A DNA stretch of 64,000 nt from Prinsepia uniflora (taxonomy: Eukaryota > Streptophyta > Magnoliopsida > Rosales > Rosaceae): contig CM064867.1 in the NCBI GenBank assembly GCA_032719365.1, positions 44,933,151-44,997,150 of the forward strand. The letters run 5' to 3'. Shown piece by piece: positions 21,254 to 33,120 of this stretch. Made by a program: the position numbers and the translations under genes. The first letter of the stretch is position 1. Each line of letters starts with the position of its first letter. Below the pieces are notes generated by a model. That model did not search any database. It was not told the origin of the DNA and saw nothing but the letters and a program-made list of their open reading frames with translations.

Positions 21254-23904
21254 TGTAACAACCCGTCAAAATTCACGGGATTAATTCATGATAATTAAGG
21301 GTTAATTAAGATTTATCATGAAAAATCGGGAATTAGTCATGGAATTTCGAACAATCAGTGTAAAATGACGATTTTGCCTTTGAGAATATGTAAAAAGTTG
21401 ACTTTTGATCCTAGTGGTCAAATGCACGAGGACTGAGGACCGTTACGTAGGATTAATGTGGACATCGGATGAAAATGTTATGGTGGGAAAATTAATGTGG
21501 GGCCCTTGGATGAGTGATAAGTGTCACTCATTCCATTGGTGACTTTCTCTAAATGGTGGATTTAGTCCTAGGGTTTATCTTCATCATCTCTCTCTCCCAT
21601 TCAATCATCTTCATCATTCCTTCATTTTTTCCTAACCCAAACAAACAACTAAACACAGATACAAACACCATACCCTCACCTTCTATTTCTCCACTATCCT
21701 CATCTTCATGTTTGGATGTGTGAGTGTGTGAGAGTGAACCAGAGAGTTTGATAGGAGACTGAGCAGCCATGGCTACGACGGAGGTAAGTGGAAAAACCGA
21801 AACTGTAAGCTATTTTGACCCATTTTTGGAACCTTGGTTTTTGACGTCTGAAAATCGATTGGGTTGTTTGGGAAATGTTCTAGGGACTTAGACGAGCTGA
21901 TGGGACTCAATTTCGAGGGAAGGAAAGGGCTAAGATGTTTGAAAATAGAGGAGGAAGTTTATCCTCACTGTTCATCGATTCAAGGTTGGATTTTAGTACG
22001 TTTTTCGTGTTTTCAATTAGATAGAACGGTTGTTGGGTTAAAGACGAACCTATAGGAAGAAACTAGGGGGAAAATGGTTTAAAAATGGTGAAATGGGAGA
22101 TGGGTCAGGTCGCGTGTCTGCACGACCCAGAATAGTAAAATGGGTCTAACCCGCGAAACGTTGAAGACTATGACTTCAGCATACTAATGTAATCATCATG
22201 TCAGGTTGTCAGGCCAGGTGGCCAGTCAAGAGTTGACATGCGTCACTGTTAGTGCCTAGTTAGCACTGACATGTCAGTGACGTGGACCAACGGACTGCTG
22301 ACATGTGACACCAGTAAGTTCTAACACGTGTCAGACCTGATAGGTGTCATGATGACGTGACTGCTGATGCATTGACCTGGACGTTGACTTTTTGGATAGC
22401 GTTGACTTTGAATTTGACCCCCTCGTGGGGGCTCGTGGATGTGAATCTCGAGGTGGGACCAGAATTTTATGATAAGGACTTGTACAGATGGTTAGTAACC
22501 TTTGAGTGTGATTTGGACAGGTCCGGATGTCCTTTGAGAGGTTCGATTAGTCCAGAGAGGCTTACGACATGGATTTCGAGGTGCAGCAAAGACGGTATGT
22601 GCGTGGACACTTGTTTTCTAAATATGATGCATGCCTAACTATTTTATATGTTTTATATCTATGATTTGAAATGCCTTGAGTACATATGATTGTGGTATTT
22701 GGTATTTACATATTTGCATGTATTCCGAGGTTTTTGGTTTTATATTGCGTTTATACGTATTTGTGTTTTCAATAGTTTGATTAATGGAATGATTTTGCAT
22801 TTGGAAAAATGGAATCGGGCTTGAGACCCATTTGACGTATGAACTATCGGATTTGAAGTCCATTTGATTTATTGAGGTATTGGGCTGGAGGTCCATTTGG
22901 TTTATAATATCAGGCTTAAGGCCCAGTTGGTTTATGATATCGAGGTTGAGGACCAGTTGGTTTATGATATCGGGCTTGAGTCCCAGTTGTGGTTTACGTA
23001 TATGATATGTGGAAATGGTTTATGAAAGTTATACTTCGGGCATGAGACCGAGTTGTGGATTTACGATGGTTTTATGGAAACGGAATGGATCAAAATATAT
23101 TCTGCGTGTGGGCCCCTTTGAGAGGTTTTAAGATGATTTCCATATACCATCCTCATGTGTGGATTGTCTCCTCTAGATGTCAGGGACACTAGGGTAGTCA
23201 CGGTGCATTGCCTGAGAGGGGTCGCCCTACAGAGAGACCGCATAGAGGCTCACGTAGAAAGGCTCAGGATCAGGATTGCATGTGGTTAAAACCTCCCCAC
23301 AAGGAGGGTCATTGACCTGGGTGGACCTTGGGGAGACTCGGAATTGAGACCTCCGAGTAGCACGCTTAGCTTAGGACCGTGACATTATGACATGTAGGAT
23401 GTCAAGCATCTGGGATGACGAGGATTGGTTAAACTATATTTCAATGGACTAGTTATTTAATATTGATGGATTTGGGCTGAGTTCCCACATACTTTTGATT
23501 TATGGTTTTGGGCTAAGGCCTTAATGATTTGAGGAAGGAAATGGCTTTAATTGATAAACGATTTTATTAAGTTTGATTTGATTTGAGGAATGATTGAGAT
23601 AATTAGTTTTCGAATGCATGCGTGATTTTTAGTGAAGGGTATAAATGTCTTTTGTGAAATGTATTTTTATTAAACTATTTATTTTTATCCACTCATAGCT
23701 TTTCATGATTTTAATACTCTTCAGGTTGACTTTGACCTGTGCTGTAGCACAGACCGAGACTTCACATGCCTCCACAGATGCTGGTGTGCTCTGGAAGCCT
23801 TGAGAGGGTCAAGGTTTGGGTTATCCCTTGTCTGGCACGTGGTGTCAGACAGTAGCATGGCACATCCCGCATTAATCCCGTGGGGATTGGGATGGGTCCT
23901 CTTA
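21254..23904 (+). mobile_element. 5' LTR of LARD-II
   Basis: It starts TGTAACAACCCGTC and ends near GGTCCTCTTA, a decayed version of the CCTGTCA end. Contents: palindrome near 21508-21534, a cluster of TGACGT/ACGTG/TTGAC motifs at 22200-22425, a GGGCTTGAGNCCCA repeat array at 22808-23053, and the end-proximal stem-loop at 23830-23850. Small ORFs are not supported as genes. Confidence 0.82.
22808..23053. repeat. GGGCTTGAGGCCCA-type repeat array in the LARD-II LTR
   Basis: Six or seven units of about 30-40 bp pair a GGGCTTGAG-type segment with CCCAGTTGGTTTATGATAT. Each unit has internal dyad symmetry (GGGCTT versus GGCCCA). Equivalent arrays lie at 31929-32115, 36775-37085 (reverse), 41720-41830 and 49385-49693 (reverse). 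Confidence 0.75.
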
Positions 23905-25874
23905 GCGTGGTATCAGAGCTGTGCTACGCATGTGCAAGATGTGATGTCTCTGGGCTGTCTACTTGCCGTCATCAACTTGATAGTTAAGGTAAGAGTAGGA
24001 GAGTTAGTGGAAATGAATCGTGGGTAGGATGTGTTTGGCATCTTACGCCGTAGTTATTCCATGGTTGGGCAGTGCTAGACCCCGCGGAGGGTTGGATTTG
24101 ATGTCTTCTCAAGTCGAGACTGTTGGATGGTCAGGTTTGGGGTTGTGGTGCAGAGAGCAGCTGAGGTCGTGAACGACTCTAGTGGAGACTGTTGGGAATT
24201 GGGTGACGTTCGAGGAACGTTCTTTTCTTGTGTGCTTTGCTAGAGTTATGAGTTACAAGGGGGACGAAGTTCTTCGACATGAGCAGAAGTTTAATTTTTA
24301 GCTCGGTACGAGCAAAGGATGTGATGCAGTTGTGGTGTGATTATGTTTGGTGTTGACCAGACGATGGGGATTCTTCTGTTTATGTTGGGCCTTGGAGTGT
24401 GACCCGAGTGATGGTTGTGACATCTCAGGTAAAGATGAGTTGGATCAAATCCCAACCTTAATTGAGTGGTTCTGGATGATGTAGTGACGTCATAGGGGTT
24501 CGTGGATTTGGGGAGCTGAGATGAGAGTAATCGTAAGCTCCGAGACTTGAGTGTAAGTTGGACGAGTCTGGTATTGGTTAAGCGGGATAGAGACGATCCC
24601 AAATGGCTCAATGAGTTAGATTTTGCTTGGTTACCAAGGGTACAAGATGTCGTTTTTGCACATCTATAAACAGTATAATGGAGAATCAGGCAATGGCCAA
24701 ACTTTTGTTGTCCTTGAGCTGGGTTGATTTCAATCGGAATGAATGCATATCTATAAACGGTATAATATTGATAGGCGAAGTTATCCTTGAGTTGAGTTGG
24801 TTTCAATCGGAATTAATGCACGTCTTCTTCTGCTAATAATTATACTTTCTGAAAGTTCTTGGTGAACTTTTCATCACTCGTGATGATATGGAATTGTAAG
24901 GGCAGAACTGATTCAAGGAATGATACGGAAGTGGAAGGGTTCAAAGAGGGTGTATGACCTTTCTTCCATATGGAGATTTGGACCTCAAACAAGTGGTAAA
25001 AGTTGAGCTGAAGTGAGTATTTACTTGGAGATGGAAGAATCATGACAAAAGTTGTCAGCATATATTATTGGTTGGTAAAGGAGACTTCCCGTTTTCTGCT
25101 TCTGTGCTAGTGGCATGGTTGCAATTCCTCTTGGTGCCTGAATTCCAAGACAGGCAATGGGTTAAATTTGAATGAGTTGAAGAGCAAAGGGTGCTTGGTG
25201 TTATCTGAAGTGGGTAAGTGTAGTAGGATTGATGTTTACACTCACGTAGGATGAACTTTGATGTCATCATCTTGGATTACCCTAAGTGGACATTATCATG
25301 GGCTAAGTGAAGGAATCTGCAACCCATGAAGTAAGTGGTAACACTTTCTATAGCTTACGAGCTTGGATAGAGGTAATCGAGGAGATCGAGATGTTGTGGG
25401 CGAGTTGTTGGTCGAGTTGGTTGGAGCTCGAGTAGTTGACGATAAAGAGAGAGTTGGGATTGGCGGTGGCTAATCAGTACGCTAGGATTTGGAGTTATAG
25501 TCAAAACACTCATCTTTTTTGACTTTTGGGTAGAGGTTACTCTATGGAAAATCTAACGATACTTAGAGTATCAATCAGGAAATGATGAATAACTGATGCC
25601 TCGGGTATGATGTTGGTAGGTAACCTACAAGTCAGCGATTGGTATGTCTTGGAGGACGTGATTGGGATTGGACACTCTTCCGTGTTGGTTAGGTGACCAG
25701 GGGACTTAGGATGGACGCTGAGTTGGAGCATATGATCTGTCTAGAACATGATTGGACAGACAGACTCCAGATATGAATCGTTACTGGCTGGGAGTCATGT
25801 AGTGGACAGATTGGATTCGAGGATGTTGCAATTGCATGGGGGTTTGTACCAGTGGTATATTGGTGGATGTGATG
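23905..25874 (+). mobile_element. Internal domain of LARD-II (left part)
   Basis: Non-coding. It shares landmarks with the LARD-III internal domain, for example an ACGCATGTGCAAGATGTGAT start and a TGATGTTTACACTCACGTAG segment near 25230 (compare about 44945). It is cut at 25875 by the nested Asp-PBS element. Confidence 0.65.
23908..23920 (+). other. Primer-binding site of LARD-II
   Basis: TGGTATCAGAGCT follows the LTR end by three bases, as in LARD-I. Initiator Met tRNA type. Confidence 0.8.
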
Positions 25875-27992
25875 TGATAAGTCACGAATTGAGCATAATT
25901 TCAATTATATTTCTTATCCCTTTTACTTGTCTTTTGATTATAATTGTACAAATAATTGGAAAAAATGATCCATTTTGTGAGACATGTGTAGATTATGAAA
26001 GTTAACTAATTATGAAGAGAATGCAAAAACAATGGAGGAAATCCGAGCCAAAATGAAGGAATAGCACTAAAATGAAGTTAAGGTCCCAGTTGAGGTCCTC
26101 TCGGGTTTTGTCTTTGAATTGGCATTTTTCAATGTATTGGATGTGATCAGCAGCTCATATAATCTCCGGGGGTTCCAATGAGGTGATAGCACATGTCAAG
26201 ACAATCAAGATTGACTAAGAAAAGGGGTTCTTGCCTTTCTTTGCTAAGAGGCACTCCTAATCATACAAGGAGTGTTTGTGTGACTTTATGGACCAGCCTT
26301 GCCAGCCTTGTATGCCTAGATTAAGCGGGCTATTTCAGACATTATGCCCTGGAATCCAGCTGGAAAAGTTGGCCAAAAGATCCATTAAAAGAAGGGTTCC
26401 TATCTGTTCTTTGGAACCCAAGAAACTAGGATTTCTTGCCTTATCAAGTTCCTACTTTTTAGGGATTTGGGGCAGCTGTCCTTTCGACGAATTTGCCTTC
26501 CCTTTTCAATGAGGAATTACATGGATTGACTTGGATAAGAAGACCTAAAGATTTCCTAATCAGATCTAAAATTAAATATGGCAAGAAACAAGGGAAAGGA
26601 TGTTTCTTGGAGGCCAATAAATTATCAAGAACACGGCTAGGGTTAATTTACCCTTAGCCGCAATCATATCCCCTTTCCTTTATTTTAGGGCTTTGTGATC
26701 TGATTTGGAATATAATTAATTGAATTTCTAGTCAAAAGATGAAGTCAAGAAGTGGAAACAAGAAAGAAAAGAAGACTCCTTATTCCAGGAGGATCAAGAA
26801 TGCGGAAAAGGTTATTTGACGGCTATAATTGGTTTCCTTCCTTATTTGGGTTTCGTTTTTCCCTTTCTTTTAGGGAGATGCTAGGGTAGATGTTAGGGGA
26901 TATAAATAGTTGTTTTCTCATTATTTTTGGGTGGCCTAATTTACCTTCATAGGTCCCAAAACTCTGTCAAAATTCATACTCCATTTATATACATAGTTAG
27001 CTGCATTTTATAATTATTTTTATTCTTTTGGATTCAAGCTTGTGCTAAGGAGGACGTGAGGCTTGGGAGAAGAAGAGTGTTTGAGCCCCTTTTCCTACTC
27101 CTTGCTATGCTTTAGTATTTGTTTTTATTTATTCTTTTATCATTTTATGTTTCTTATGCATTTAATTATGTTATTTGTTTATTCAATAATGTTTGAGTAG
27201 TGTAATTAGGGCTAGGGTTACTTGAAGCCCTAGCCATGTTAGTTTGTGTTTGATTTCTGGCTCTTGATTATGTTTGTTATGCATGCCTGGATTTGTTGGA
27301 TTACTGCGCTTCATGAACTCTATTTATGCTTATAAGCTTAGCTACCTTATTTGTGTATAATTGTCGATATAATTACTTGACGGATCACCTTGATGTTTGT
27401 GTGCACCCTGCAATTTGTAGCATCACGTTTAAGAGGGGGAATCTTATTCGTAATCTAAACTCTTTACTTCCTAGGTCTGCACATCACTTTTCTAGGGACA
27501 GTGTAGTGTCATTAAATCTTCTTTATATTTCATGCATTATCATGCACCATCGGTAATAGTTGTTTAAGGGCGGGCACATCACGCTTAAACATGCAATCTA
27601 AGAGAAGATAATATGTGTGGGGTGAGCCTTAGGCGAACTCCTGCACCGGTACTTAATTCAGATACATGCATAGTAATCTAATCAAGGAAATCTAACGGAA
27701 CTATAATTGGTAAAGGTGGATAGAAACCCTAGGCTCGACTTAGGTAGTTATTATTAGTTAATTTACTTACATTCATTCAACGTGACAATCCCCCCCCCCC
27801 CCAATTATTTTCATTTTAATTATTCCACTTAAGTCAATTGAGTTAAACGGAATTGGATATCATTAAGCAAGTCTTCGTGGGATCGACGTTTGCTTGCATC
27901 TATACTATCTACACGTCTTGTGCGCTTGCAACGTTTATTACACGTATAGGTTTTTCCTAGTACATCTTTTGTACTTGATAAAATTTCTATCA
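25875..27992 (+). mobile_element. 5' LTR of the nested Asp-PBS element
   Basis: 2,118 bp bounded by TGATA and TATCA, with the primer site seven bases after its end. AT-rich and non-coding, with a run of 13 C at 27790-27802. Confidence 0.75.
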
Positions 27993-27998
27993 AGTTTT

Positions 27999-28016
27999 TG
28001 GCGCCGTTGACGGGGA
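27999..28016 (+). other. Primer-binding site, tRNA-Asp type
   Basis: TGGCGCCGTTGACGGGGA. The common plant form is TGGCGCCGTTGCCGGGGA, found in Athila/Tat-related and large non-autonomous elements. One base differs. Confidence 0.75.
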
Positions 28017-28118
28017 CTTGTTCCTCAACGGTGTCCATTTTATTTGATTCCTTTGACTTAGTGGTTTTTTTTTTGTTTTGTATATAACCTTTTCGTTTTT
28101 TATTACATGTTTAGGGAT

Positions 28119-29153
28119 ATGGAGTCGTGGAATAACTATTATTCTAACCAAGGATGAGCCTACGAGCCCTATGCAAACGTTCCTTCGGTTCCAAGTCATC
28201 AAGGGGGATGGGCGTACCCCCAAGATTACATGTACATGTCTGAGCCTTACAATCAGCCCTATATGGAGCCATACCCCCACGGATGGAGTGAACCAGCACC
28301 ATACACTTGAACCCCTCCTCCTCTAAATCCTAAGCCTGCCCGACCTCAAAAAACACTTCGGGATGCACTAAACGAGGCCCGATATCAAAGAGCACTACGG
28401 GAAGCCCTCTTAGAGGACAAGGAACTAGAGCACCTTCGACTTAAAAACTTCTTTGGGAACCCGATTGGGATGATGATGATAATGATGTGTATGTCTCCTT
28501 ACCAGCCACGGACAGCACTAATGAATGCTCTTGATGTTCATGAAATAGAACCAAACCCGCATGCATTGCAATAAGTTTTGGCCGAGGTCCCTGAAATTCC
28601 AGCACCTATCCTTGCTGCCTCAACTCCTCAAGTACCTCTTATCCTTACTTTTCCAGGGTCTTCCTTATCCTTATCTTCACCATTTAAGTTCCTTACTCAA
28701 CTTAGTTGTTTTGGTGAGAAATTTGATGTTGTGCCTAATGGTTTGTGCAGGTTTAATGGTCCTTGTAGGAGGCAAGATGAAGGAAGTATCAAGATGGTGG
28801 TATGCACCTTTGAGACATTCAGCTCCACCCAAGGCTCAAGGCCACATCCCAAGCAACCTAAGGACCCTCCAAGGTCCCCACACTTCGATCATTATGCTTA
28901 CTTGTCTATTAGGATCAAGCAGTTTTTACTTACGTTCAAATCTTTATTGTACATGTTCTCTGAAATGTTAAAGTCTAGGAAGTGGATTTTTACTTGTAGA
29001 ACTAATCAATTCATTTATGTTGCAGGTAAGATACCACTAAAGGAGGGCATGTTTTGGAGCCCCTCAAGTGCCTCTTGGACCACAAGCATCCTAGGTGCTC
29101 AATTTTGCCCTGGTTTGTTCCCTCTTTTCATATGGACGTTTTTTACGTTCTAA
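28119..29153 (+). pseudogene. Decayed gag-like ORF of the nested element
   Basis: ATG at 28119 opens a frame running to 29151 that is broken only by TGA at about 28155, TGA at about 28308 and TAA at 28572. The two TGA codons sit in Trp-rich surroundings. The N-terminal 60 codons are rich in Tyr, Pro and Gln (YNQPYMEPYPHG). A charged helical stretch follows (RDALNEARYQRALREALLED), then FLTQLSCFGEKF and a basic Pro-rich part. No enzyme motif is seen. A long single frame with few stops suggests it was coding until recently. The role as gag is inferred from position after the primer site. Confidence 0.5.
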
Positions 29154-30650
29154 CTCATGATTTTGTCTTCCTTTTATGCTCAAAACATTGAGAACAATGT
29201 TTCATTTAGGTTTGGGGGTATTGGCCTTAAGTTTAGGGGTACATAACTCAGTTTCTGTTTTGAAATGCTGGCTGTTTTTTTTTTCCTGCTCTTATTTCCT
29301 TGCTGTTTTTTGTTTTTTGTTTTGAATTGTTTGCTGTTTTTTATTTAGTGATGCTAGTTATTATGCCTAAACAAGTTAATATGAATGTATAGAACATGAG
29401 AATTGCTTGTACTTACTAAGAATCATTGCCATTGTCATCGTCATTGAATTCACACTTGCACTTCACGATACCATAATCAAGTGGTTAAGCAACCAAAGCA
29501 ATTGAATTTGAGCATACTTAGAAAATTAGTGAAGACTACCATTGTGAGATCTTTCAGCTAGATTTCTTTTCTTTCTGAGTGATCTACTTGTTTCTACTCT
29601 CAAACACTCATCACTTTGTTCTTAATTGCGTGATCTCTTTCTATTTGCATTGATGTTTAAAGAACCATATCTATTGGATGCTCTTGATTTAGTGTGTAAT
29701 TCTTTATGAGATGTGATATAGGCTATGTGTGTTTTAGCTCCTAAAGACCTTTCTTTTCCCCGTCCACATTGCATGCTCCCTAAGCCCCTTTGAAGCCAAA
29801 CACTTAGCCGTTTTGTTCTTCACCTACAATATGACCTAACCAAGTTTTGAACCGTTCATAATGGCTACACCATATAATCTAAACTTGTGTCAAGGTTGCA
29901 TCAAATGAGATTCATGGTGTGCTACTTATATTCATGTGATGGAAGTATGTTTCAATGGAAAATATCGTTCGATTATTTCTAAAGTGAGGAAGTTATTGCA
30001 TGATCTTGGCTCAGCTCATATAAAAAAGAATGTATCAAGTTCATTAGTGAAAACAAAAGAATAGAATGCAAAAAAAAAATTGTGATAAAAAAGAAAAGAA
30101 AACAGAAGGATGGTGAACTTTGAGTTGAGAGAGTGAGCCAAGTACCTCAATTAGAGCATTTTTGTGAGCTTAAGCTCGGTTTCATCTAAACTTAAGGTCC
30201 GAGTCATGACTTCTCATGCCTTGATGCGGTTTAGGTTCTTTGAATTCCAACTTTCCTTTCTTAACCCAAGAACCTAGCCCCATTACAACCCTTGAATGAA
30301 GACCTATTGATCTCGTGACTGGTTATGCAAAGGATTAAGGTACGTATCTCTGTTTTTAAACTTCAATTCCTTCGTGAGATCATTACTTACATATAAAGTG
30401 CTTTTCTTCATTGAAATTCATATGTGATTAACTTGATTTTCTTTACATAAACTCTTCACATATACTTGCTGAGTGAAAACCTTAGGATTCTTGAGCGTAT
30501 TGAGTGATGCCTAGTGAGGATTAGAGTCGAGGTGAAATCTTTCTAGGGTGTTTAGATGACGTTGTTTTCTGGTTTGATCATTTGAGATGTTGGTATAAAC
30601 ACTTAACACTTGAGTTCACAGTTATGGCATGTTTCTTGGTTTGTGTGAGT
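29154..30650 (+). other. Non-coding 3' region of the nested element
   Basis: It begins with a stretch containing TTTAGGTTTGGGGGT, which typically lies downstream of gag in this class. The rest is T-rich sequence without coding potential, and an A-rich run lies at 30055-30105. It ends abruptly at the LARD-II 3' LTR. Confidence 0.55.
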
Positions 30651-32995
30651 TTATTTCTCCATTACCTTCATCTTCATCTCTGGACGTGTGAGTGTGAGTG
30701 TGTGAGAGTGAACCAAAGCGTTTGTAAGGAGGCTGAGCAACCACGTCCACGGTGGAGGTAAGTGGAAAAACCGAAACTGTAACCCGTTTTGACCCATTTT
30801 TGGAACCTTCGTTTTTGACGTCTGAAATCGATTGGGTTGTTTGGGAAATGTTCTAGGGACTTAGACAAGCTCGTGGGACTCAATTTTGAGGGAAAAATAA
30901 GGCTGCGACATCTGGAAATAGAGGAGGAAATTCATCCTCACTGTTCATCGATTCAAGGTGAGATTTTAGTACGTTTTTCGTGTTTTCAATTAGATAGAAC
31001 AGTTGATGGGTTAATGACGTGTGCAAAGGAAGAAACTAGGAAGAAAATGGCTTAGAAATGGTGAAATAAGAGCTGGGTCAGATCGCGGGTCTGCGCGACC
31101 CGGAATAGTAAAACAGGTCTGAACCCCGAAAGGTTGAAGACGATGCTGACATCATGATCATGTCAGGTTGGCAGGCTAGGTGGCCTAGTCAAGAGTCGAC
31201 AAGTATCATTGTCAATGCCTAGTCAACACTGACATGTCAATGATGTGGACCTATCAGATGGTGCCACGTGTCACTAACATGTCATTGACGTGGACCAACG
31301 GGGTGCTGACACGTAACACCTACAAGTCTGACACATGTTAGACATGACAGCTATCAGGATGACGTCACTGCTGACATCAGTATGACGTCGGCGTTGACCT
31401 CATCGTTGACCTCATCGTTGACTTCTTTACCAGCGTTGACTTTGACTTTGATCCACGCATGGGGGCGGGAGGACGCGAATCTCGTGGTGGGAACAGTTCC
31501 ATTTTAGAGGTTTCGACGATACGAATCCAATGACGGTGGTTTCGAGTCGATCGGAGATCATTACATTGGTCAAATTGAGGGTTTTATCCTAGGGAAGCGT
31601 GTTCGGGACACGTTGCTTTTTCTCTGAATTTTGGGGGTTTATGATTAGGATTTGTATAGATGGTTAGTGACCTTTGAGTATGATTTGGTCAGGTCCAGAT
31701 GACCCGGAGAGGTTGGTCTTTGAGTGCACACTTGTTTTCTAAATATGATGCATGCATAACTGTTTTATATGTTTTATATCTATGATTTGAAATGCATTGA
31801 GTGCATATGATTGTGGTATTTGGTAGTTATGTATTTGCACGTATTACGAGGTTTATGGTTTTATATTGGGTTTATACGTGTTTGTGTTTTCAATAGTTTG
31901 ATTAATGAAATGATTTCGGATTTGGAAATATGGAATCGGGCTTGAGACCCATTTGACGTATGAACTATCGGATTTGAAGTCCATTTGATTTAATGAGGTA
32001 TCGGGATGAAGGCCCAGTTGGTTTATGATATCGAGCTTGAGTCCTAATTGTGGTTTACGTATATGATATGTAAAAATGGTTTATGAAAGTTATACTTCGG
32101 GCATGACACCGAGTTGTGGATTTACGATGGTTTTAAGGAAACGGAATGGATGAAACTATATTCCGCGCATGGACCCCTTTTAGAGGTTTTAAGATGATTT
32201 GTGAAATGTTTTACATATACCATCCTCCTGTTTGGATTGTCTCCTCTAGATTTTAGGGACACTGGGGTAGTCACGGTGCATTTCCTAAGAGGGGTCGCAC
32301 TATGGAGAGACCACATAGAGGCTCACGTAGAGAGGCTCAGGATCAGGATTGCACGAGACTAAAACCTCTCCCCAAGGAGGGTCATTGACCTGGGTGGACC
32401 TTGGGGAGACTCGGAATTGAGACCTCTGAGTAGCACTCGTAGCTTAGGACCGTGACATTATGACATCTGAGATGTCAGGTATCTGGGATGTCAGGCATAT
32501 GGGATGCCGAGAATTGGTTAAACTGTATTTCAATGGACTGGTTATTTAATATTGATGGATTTGGGCTGAGTTTTCACATACTTTGGATTTATGGTTTTGG
32601 GCTAAGACCCTAATAATTTGAGTAAGGAAATGTCTTTGATTGATAAATGATTTTATTATGTTTGATTCGATTTGAGGAATGATTGAGTTAATCGGTTTTC
32701 GAATGCATGCATGCTTTTTAGTGAAGGGTATAAATGTCTTTTGTATAATGTATTTTTATTAAACTATTTATTTCCGTCCACTCACAGCTTTTCATGGTTT
32801 TTAATACCCTTCAGGTTGATCACGGATGAGGGTTGTAGTAGAGACCGAGATATCACATGGCTACACAGATCCTAGCGCGCTCTGGAAGCCCCGAGAGGGT
32901 CAAGATTTGGGTTATCCCTTGTCTGGCACGTGGTGTCAGACGAGAGTATGGCACATCCCGCATAAATCCTGGGGAGATTGGGATGGGTCGTGTCA
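30651..32995 (+). mobile_element. 3' LTR of LARD-II (5'-truncated)
   Basis: Homology to the 5' LTR starts at 30651 (TATTTCTCCA) and corresponds to about 21675 there, so the first 420 bp are missing. It ends GGGTCGTGTCA before the target repeat ATAAA. The stem-loop (32921-32941) and repeat array (31929-32115) are conserved. Confidence 0.8.
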
Positions 32996-33000
32996 ATAAA

Positions 33001-33120
33001 CGTCCATTCGTCGTTAAAACATCCGCCAGACAGTGGCTCGTCAGGTTTTGCTTTACCCGAAAAATTTCGCTTTTTGCCCAATGAGTCTTTTCGCTGGATA
33101 AAGAGTTGTTTCTTTGAGTG
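33001..33120 (+). mobile_element. CACTA-1, right end
   Basis: Resumes after the LARD-II target repeat with TCGTCG, ACAGTGGCTCGTCAGG and similar subterminal motifs. It ends TTGTTTCTTTGAGTG, an imperfect inverted copy of the CACTATAAGAAAATT left end. The expected 3-bp target duplication is not conserved (TCG versus TTA), so the exact border is tentative. Confidence 0.5.

Larger units (their letters stand above)
25875..30650 (+). mobile_element. Nested gag-only LTR retrotransposon fragment (Asp-type PBS)
   Basis: The 5' LTR is at 25875-27992, followed by a tRNA-Asp-type primer site, a decayed gag-like ORF and a long non-coding 3' region with the motif TTTAGGTTTGGGGGT near 29207. No RT or integrase is present. 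The 3' LTR is missing: near 30650 the sequence jumps into the middle of the LARD-II 3' LTR, so one deletion removed the nested 3' end together with LARD-II sequence. The layout resembles plant TR-GAG or Athila/Tat-related non-autonomous elements; the exact lineage is uncertain. Confidence 0.7.
21254..32995 (+). mobile_element. LARD-II, full nested element
   Basis: A plus-strand LARD-type element bounded by the 5-bp target duplication ATAAA (21249-21253 and 32996-33000). It has a 5' LTR (21254-23904), primer site, non-coding internal domain, a nested Asp-PBS element (25875 to about 30650) and a 3' LTR that lacks its first 420 bp or so. The LTR pair is more diverged than in LARD-I, with an extra block of about 150 bp at about 31490-31640 in the 3' copy, so it is older. 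No coding sequence belongs to LARD-II itself. Confidence 0.82.

Noticed and set aside
27790..27802. Poly-C runs (also 34680-34695, 46861-46873) as functional elements
   Set aside because: Simple homopolymers; the second and third are the same site in the two duplicated copies and vary in length.
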